From assembly GCA_019449595.1 (NCBI GenBank), contig JAGRPL010000006.1, positions 1-64,000 of the forward strand: a stretch of 64,000 bases of DNA. The letters run 5' to 3'. Shown piece by piece: positions 59,877 through 64,000 of the stretch (positions within the stretch are counted from its first letter, which is position 1; each line of letters starts with the position of its first letter). The notes under the pieces are model-generated. The model was given only the letters and a program-made list of their open reading frames with translations. It did no database searches and was not told the origin of the DNA. The translations under genes were made by a program, and so were the position numbers. This stretch comes from Rhodoferax sp. GTDB lineage: Bacteria > Pseudomonadota > Gammaproteobacteria > Burkholderiales > Burkholderiaceae_C.

Positions 59877-61156
59877 TGGCCACGCAGGCGGCACCCTGGG
59901 GTACTGGCGCCGGTGTGCGCTACGGGGCGTTGGGTCTGCCGCTGGCGTTTTGCGCGCTGCCGCTGTATGTGCTCATGCCCCATTTCTACGCCACCCGGTG
60001 GGGCGTCTCGCTGGGCGCATTGGGCACCTTGCTGCTGGGCATGCGGCTGCTCGATGCGGTGTTGGACCCCGCCGTGGGCCATTGGGTGGACCGGCTGGCA
60101 GCGGGGCCGCGCAAGCGGCTGCTGCGCATGCTGGCCGCCAGCGGTGTGGTGCTGGCACTGGCCTTTGCGGCACTGTTTCACCCGCAGGTCGGGGCGGACC
60201 ATGCGCTGCTGTGGGCCGGCGCCGCGCTGGCGCTGACCTATCTGGCCTACAGCCTGCTCACCGTGGCCCACCAGAGCTGGGGCGCACGGCTGGGGGGCGA
60301 CGCGGTGCAGCGCAGCCGCATCGTGGCCTGGCGCGAAGGGCTGGGGCTGGTGGGGGTGGTGCTGGCGTCCGTTGTGCCGGCTCTGTGGGGTGTCACGCCC
60401 ACGGCGTGGATCATGGCGGCAAGCCTGCTGGTGGGTCTGTGGGCTCTGGCTGGCGCGCCCCGTCCCCTGACCGTTGCGGAGGCAGCCGTGCCGCCGCAAC
60501 GGGGTGCCGGGCCGCTGCTGGCGCCCTGGAGGGATCACGCGTTTGTGCGCCTGCTGCTGGTGTTTGCCCTCAATGGCATTGCGACGGCGGTGCCCGCCAC
60601 GCTGGTGCTGTTTTTCATCCAGGACCGGCTGCAAAGCCCGCCGTCGGCGCAAGGCGTCTTTCTGGGGCTGTATTTCATCTGCGGCGCACTGTCCATGCCG
60701 CTGTGGCTGCGGGCGGTGGCGCGGCTGGGGTTGGCGCGCAGCTGGTTGCTGGGCATGCTGCTGTCGGTGCTGGCCTTTGCGGGGGCTGCGGCGGTGGGTG
60801 CGGGCGACGGGCTGCTGTACGGCGCGGTGTGTGCGCTCTCGGGCCTTGCGCTGGGCAGCGACCTTGCCTTGCCGGCTGCGCTGCTGGCGGGCATTGCGGC
60901 GCGGAGCACGCACACCCACGGCGTGTACTTTGGCTGGTGGAACTTTGCCTCCAAGCTCAACCTGGCCCTGGCTGCCGGGCTGACCCTGCCACTGCTGGGC
61001 TGGCTGGGGTACACCCCCGGCGCACGGGATGCCCACAGCCTGCAGGCACTGACGCTGGTGTATTGCCTGCTGCCCTGCCTGCTCAAGCTGCTGGCCGCGG
61101 GCGCGCTGTACCGGTTTTTTATTCCAACACAACGGGGGAAGTCGTATGCAACGTAG
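59876..61156 (+). CDS. MFS transporter (GPH/MelB-like)
   Basis: A 426-residue membrane protein with about 12 hydrophobic segments and MFS_2/GPH features (GALGTLLLGMRLLDAVLDPA and VGHWVDRL in loop 2-3, YSLLTVAHQSWGARLG). GPH-type carriers of this subgroup accompany the COG2907-DUF1365-CFA clusters; the cargo is unknown, perhaps a lipid precursor or head group. Start ATG 59876. It overlaps the DUF3833 gene by 11 bases. Confidence 0.87.
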   Translation: MATQAAPWGTGAGVRYGALGLPLAFCALPLYVLMPHFYATRWGVSLGALGTLLLGMRLLDAVLDPAVGHWVDRLAAGPRKRLLRMLAASGVVLALAFAALFHPQVGADHALLWAGAALALTYLAYSLLTVAHQSWGARLGGDAVQRSRIVAWREGLGLVGVVLASVVPALWGVTPTAWIMAASLLVGLWALAGAPRPLTVAEAAVPPQRGAGPLLAPWRDHAFVRLLLVFALNGIATAVPATLVLFFIQDRLQSPPSAQGVFLGLYFICGALSMPLWLRAVARLGLARSWLLGMLLSVLAFAGAAAVGAGDGLLYGAVCALSGLALGSDLALPAALLAGIAARSTHTHGVYFGWWNFASKLNLALAAGLTLPLLGWLGYTPGARDAHSLQALTLVYCLLPCLLKLLAAGALYRFFIPTQRGKSYAT

Positions 61157-61709
61157 AACATGGATGGCCGCAGGGGTGAAATGCATGAGCGCATTGGCGC
61201 TGGGCACGCTCGTGGCGCTGGGTGGCTGCAGCGCGCCCAAGGTGACCGATTACGCCGCACAGCGTCCGCTGCTGGACCTGCGCGACTACTTCAACGGCAC
61301 GGTCGATGCCTATGGTGTCTTCACTGACCGCAGCGGCGCCGTGGTCAAGCGCTTCACCGTGGTGATGGACTGCCGTTGGAACGGCAATGAAGGCGTGCTG
61401 GACGAAGCCTTCAGCTACTCGGACGGAACGAAGCAGCGCCGCGTCTGGCGGCTGACGGCACTCGCGGACGGCCGCTTCGTCGGCCGCGCGGACGATGTTG
61501 TCGGCCAGGCGCAGGGCCAGCAAAGCGGCAATGCGTTCCAGTGGGCCTACACCTTGTCCTTGCCCGTGGACGGCCGTGTGATCGACGTGCAGTTCGACGA
61601 CTGGATGTACCTGGTGGACGAGCGCGTCATGCTCAACCGCGCAGCCATGTCCAAGTTCGGCGTGCACCTGGGGGATGTGACCCTGAGCTTTTCCAAGAGG
61701 GAAAAGTAA
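61146..61709 (+). CDS. DUF3833 family lipoprotein
   Basis: A 187-residue lipoprotein; signal ALGTLVALGGCSAPK with lipobox LGGC. The mature part has DUF3833 features: LLDLRDYFNGTVDAYGVFTD and RSGAVVKRFTVVMDCRWNGN, then WMYLVDERVMLNRAAMSKFG. Envelope-anchored and of unknown function, but a steady member of this lipid cluster across Proteobacteria. Confidence 0.9.
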   Translation: MQRRTWMAAGVKCMSALALGTLVALGGCSAPKVTDYAAQRPLLDLRDYFNGTVDAYGVFTDRSGAVVKRFTVVMDCRWNGNEGVLDEAFSYSDGTKQRRVWRLTALADGRFVGRADDVVGQAQGQQSGNAFQWAYTLSLPVDGRVIDVQFDDWMYLVDERVMLNRAAMSKFGVHLGDVTLSFSKREK

Positions 61710-61761
61710 TGCAAGCCACCGTCAATATTGCGCAGACAGCTATGAAAAAAGTAGCAAATTC

Positions 61762-62541
61762 ATGGCGCTGAACCCCCGCATGGCGCAATGGGCCGGCAAG
61801 CGGGTGTGGCTGGTGGGCGCGTCCAGCGGCATCGGACGCGCCACGGCCAGTGCCCTGCATGCGCAGGGGGCCACGGTCATTGTGTCGGCACGCAAGGCAC
61901 AGGCACTCCATGCCTTTGTGGCCACGCACCCCGGTGCGCAGGCGCTCCCCCTGGATGTGACCGACCGGGCCGTGGTGCACGCGGCGGCGGCGGTGGTGGC
62001 GCAGGGCGGCGGCATGGACTGCGTGGTGTACTGCGCCGGCCATTACGCCGCACAGCGGGCCGTTGCGCTGGACCTGGACGATCTGCTGCGCCACGTGGAG
62101 GTGAACTACGTGGGCGTACTCCACCTGCTCGATGCGGTGTTGCCGCACCTGTTGGCGCAGCCCGCGCAGCGGCGCGGCCACATCAGCCTGGTGGGCAGCG
62201 TGGCGGGTTACCGGGGGTTGCCCAACAGCCTGGCCTACGGCCCCACCAAGGCCGCGCTCATCAACCTGGCCGAGACGCTGTACACCGACCTGCGTGCCCA
62301 TGGTGTGGGCGTGTCCATCATCAACCCGGGCTTTGTGGAAACACCGCTCACAGAACAAAACCAGTTCAGGATGCCGGCGCTGATTACCCCGGAAGTGGCT
62401 GCGCACGAGATCCTGCGCGGCTGGGCCCGTGGCGCGTTTGAAATCCACTTTCCGCGTCGCTTCACCTGGGGCATGAAACTGCTGGAGTTGTTGCCTTACC
62501 CGGCATTCTTTGCCATCATGCGCCGCCTGAGCAGCCCATGA
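61762..62541 (+). CDS. SDR oxidoreductase of the lipid cluster
   Basis: A 259-residue short-chain dehydrogenase with VGASSGIGRATASAL, VYCAGHYA and the catalytic Ser/Tyr/Lys in LVGSVAGYRGLPNSLAYGPT followed by K. The C-terminus is hydrophobic (FTWGMKLLELLPYPAFFAIM), suggesting membrane association. It lies 52 bases after the DUF3833 gene and 16 bases before the SnoaL-like gene. Confidence 0.9.
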   Translation: MALNPRMAQWAGKRVWLVGASSGIGRATASALHAQGATVIVSARKAQALHAFVATHPGAQALPLDVTDRAVVHAAAAVVAQGGGMDCVVYCAGHYAAQRAVALDLDDLLRHVEVNYVGVLHLLDAVLPHLLAQPAQRRGHISLVGSVAGYRGLPNSLAYGPTKAALINLAETLYTDLRAHGVGVSIINPGFVETPLTEQNQFRMPALITPEVAAHEILRGWARGAFEIHFPRRFTWGMKLLELLPYPAFFAIMRRLSSP

Positions 62542-62557
62542 AAAGCGCCTGACCATC

Positions 62558-63022
62558 ATGACCCCATCCGAGACCCCGCAAGCCCACAACGACTACCGCG
62601 CCGCAGTGCAGCGCATCGTGCAGACGTTTGAGAGCATCCGCCCCGACACCGTGTCGGGCCTGGACACCATCTACGCGCCGCGTGCCCGTTTCAAGGACCC
62701 GTTCAACGCGGTACGCGGGTTGCCCGACATCCAGCGCATCTTTGCCCACATGTTCGTGGCGCTGGAGTCGCCGCGCTTTGTGGTCACGCGGTGCATCCAG
62801 GAGGGGGCGCACTGCTTTCTGGCCTGGGAATTCCGTTTCCGTTTTCGCCGCTTCGACACGCAGACCGAGCAGTGCATCCTGGGCGGTTCGCACCTGCAGC
62901 TGGCGCCCGACGGCCGCATTCTGGACCACCGGGACTACTGGGACGCCGCCGAAGAACTGTACGAGAAGCTGCCCGTGGTCGGGGCGCTGATGCGCTGGCT
63001 CAAGCGGCGGGCCAATAGCTGA
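62558..63022 (+). CDS. SnoaL-like/NTF2-fold protein
   Basis: A 154-residue soluble protein of the NTF2-like superfamily: an N-terminal helix, then DTVSGLDTIYAPRARFKDPF, FVVTRCIQEGAHCFLAWEFR and ILDHRDYWDAAEELYEKLP. It matches the SnoaL-like partner found at the end of COG2907 lipid clusters. The fold forms a small hydrophobic pocket; the ligand and reaction are unknown. Last gene of the operon. Confidence 0.88.
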   Translation: MTPSETPQAHNDYRAAVQRIVQTFESIRPDTVSGLDTIYAPRARFKDPFNAVRGLPDIQRIFAHMFVALESPRFVVTRCIQEGAHCFLAWEFRFRFRRFDTQTEQCILGGSHLQLAPDGRILDHRDYWDAAEELYEKLPVVGALMRWLKRRANS

Positions 63023-63060
63023 CGCGTTCGCCCCGGTGGAGGGCGCCAGACGGCAGAACC

Positions 63061-63450
63061 TCAGCGTGCGGCAAGCCAATCGCTGGTGGACTTGCTGAAG
63101 AGCCGCGTGATGACAAAAACATCCATGGGCGCCTTGATCAGCATGTGCCACAGGTCATTGTGGGTCAGGCCGTTGGCGTCGAATGCCAGCAGGGCGTAAA
63201 AAAGGACCACCAGCGCGACGGCGGCATACCGGACCCAATGGCCCTTCAACGGCAGCAGCTTGATCAACACGATGTCGCCGGCAAAGATGCCGAATCGCAG
63301 CATCGGATCAAGTTTCGACGGGGAGACCAACAGCTCGTCGATCGCGAACCCCATGCTCAAGAGCAGGCTGGCCCACATGGCGTAGACCGCCAGAACCACG
63401 TCGGCCGGAACAAGCAAAGGGGCGCGGGGCGGTTTGGCGTGCTGGGTCAA
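63061..63450 (-). CDS. Small integral membrane protein
   Basis: A 129-residue protein with about four hydrophobic segments (ADVVLAVYAMWASLLLSMGF, FGIFAGDIVLIKLLPL, YAAVALVVLFYALLAF, and a weaker C-terminal one). The start is uncertain: TTG at 63450 (LTQHAKPPRAPL) is the first plausible codon before the first helix. The open frame runs further upstream but that part looks non-coding. Convergent with the SnoaL-like gene. Family not identified. Confidence 0.6.
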   Translation of the reverse strand: MTQHAKPPRAPLLVPADVVLAVYAMWASLLLSMGFAIDELLVSPSKLDPMLRFGIFAGDIVLIKLLPLKGHWVRYAAVALVVLFYALLAFDANGLTHNDLWHMLIKAPMDVFVITRLFSKSTSDWLAAR

Positions 63451-63572
63451 GATGGATCTCGCTAGGTAAAGTCCAAGTGCAGATTCGGTGTCCGCATGGC
63501 CTTGGTCGGGGAATAGACATGGATGCGGAGCATACGGCGTTTCACCCATGTGCCGAACAGGAAGGCGCTGGC

Positions 63573-64000
63573 TCAGGCAGCGACTTGCTCGGCCAGGACA
63601 CTGCCGCTGGCCTGCGCCCGACGTTCCAGCAACACGGCACCCTGCGCCTGGGCGCAGGTCTGGGCCCGCTGGATCCACATGCGGGCGGCATCGACGTCGC
63701 CCCCCAGGTGCAGCAGGCATTCGCCCTTGAGCCGGTACAAATCCGCTTCGAAGTGGCGGGCGTGGGTGTCCTCCATGATCTGCAGTCCTTCGTCCACCAC
63801 CCGCATCAGTTCGGTGTATTGCCCCAGCCGGACATAGGCGTCGGCCTGGATTTCCAGAAAGAACATGACGGCGCCGCTGAAGATGTTCGCGCGGATAGCG
63901 TCAATCGTCGCAGCAATGCGCGCCCCGCCCTGAAGGTCCCCCCGGGCCGCTTGGACCCAGCCTGCCAGCAACTCGGCGCTGGCTTGCCAGAACGGGAAAC
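63573..64000 (-). CDS. TPR domain of a large ATPase/cyclase-type regulator (partial)
   Basis: The frame is open from the right window edge to the stop at 63573 and gives about 142 residues: FPFWQASAELLAGWVQAARG, then TPR helices (EIQADAYVRLGQYTELMRVV, DLYRLKGECLLHLGGDVDAA) and ERRAQASGSVLAEQVAA. This is the usual C-terminus of large regulators with an AAA-type ATPase and TPR repeats (COG3899/adenylate-cyclase or LuxR-type). The N-terminal domains are outside the window, so the exact type cannot be decided. Confidence 0.75.
   Translation of the reverse strand, partial: FPFWQASAELLAGWVQAARGDLQGGARIAATIDAIRANIFSGAVMFFLEIQADAYVRLGQYTELMRVVDEGLQIMEDTHARHFEADLYRLKGECLLHLGGDVDAARMWIQRAQTCAQAQGAVLLERRAQASGSVLAEQVAA

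Noticed and set aside
55875..61240. Very long open frames on the minus strand (450, 607 and 505 residues) and +1 frames of similar length
   Set aside because: They are antisense or out-of-frame shadows of the GC-rich lipid operon; compositions are Arg/His/Gln/Ala-rich and no family motif is present.
1..64000. CRISPR arrays, tRNA and rRNA genes
   Set aside because: No regularly spaced repeats and no recognisable tRNA or rRNA sequence were seen on reading.

Overview
The window looks like an accessory-rich chromosomal stretch from a betaproteobacterium of the Burkholderiales, most likely Comamonadaceae (Rhodoferax/Polaromonas/Acidovorax-like). This is inferred from gene content: a Liv-type transporter fused to an acyl-CoA catabolic operon, an ArsR-ArsC-ACR3-ArsH arsenic operon, and a COG2907/DUF1365/CFA-synthase lipid cluster. 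No rRNA, tRNA or CRISPR array was seen.

Bases 1-2.95 kb are a remnant of a gene-cassette array read on the minus strand. Five small hypothetical cassette genes are separated by attC-like sites, three of them nearly identical, and the array is cut by the end of an IS3-family element at the left edge. No integron integrase is present (CALIN-like). Bases 3-13.4 kb hold loosely spaced, AT-richer hypothetical genes (Sel1 repeats, SMI1/KNR4, TPR, one further cassette with its own attC, an LMW phosphatase and an S1/P1 nuclease) set among dispersed intergenic repeats. Bases 13.9-21.7 kb are a possible defence or nucleic-acid-processing locus: an SF2 helicase overlapping a 45-residue gene, two small unknown genes, a PIN nuclease with a membrane segment, an unknown minus-strand gene and an SF1/UvrD-type helicase with an unusual Walker A. 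A large palindrome follows it.

Bases 22-37.5 kb are an acyl-CoA catabolic island. On the minus strand are an MBL hydrolase, a PaaK-like ligase and a crotonase. On the plus strand are an AMACR/CoA-transferase family enzyme, a thiolase, an HSD10-like SDR, LivG, a long acyl-CoA ligase, LivH, LivM, a binding protein, LivF, an acyl-CoA dehydrogenase, and a TetR regulator frameshifted in a G tract. Two promoter regions share a 20-bp palindromic operator candidate. An IS30 remnant and a scrap of S1/P1-nuclease-like sequence lie at 37.9-38.2 kb, followed by a GNAT/AhpD pair divergent from a MocR regulator.

Bases 40.8-49 kb are a second CoA operon, and the most interesting find: SDR, large and small subunits of a B12-dependent acyl-CoA mutase, crotonase, acyl-CoA ligase, MeaB-type GTPase, thioesterase and TetR. 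The mutase keeps the fold and the His-on cobalamin motif, but the residues that define methylmalonyl-CoA mutase are replaced. This points to an uncharacterised carbon-skeleton rearrangement of a substrate without a second carboxylate.

Bases 49.2-55.1 kb are an arsenic-resistance operon on the minus strand with a translationally coupled MFS transporter and ECF sigma factor, followed by an ArsP-like permease and a thioredoxin-like protein. Bases 55.2-63 kb carry a TetR gene divergent from a lipid-modification operon (FAD oxidoreductase, DUF1365, CFA synthase, chalcone-isomerase-like, MFS, DUF3833, SDR, SnoaL-like). The right edge holds a small membrane protein and the 3' end of a TPR regulator.
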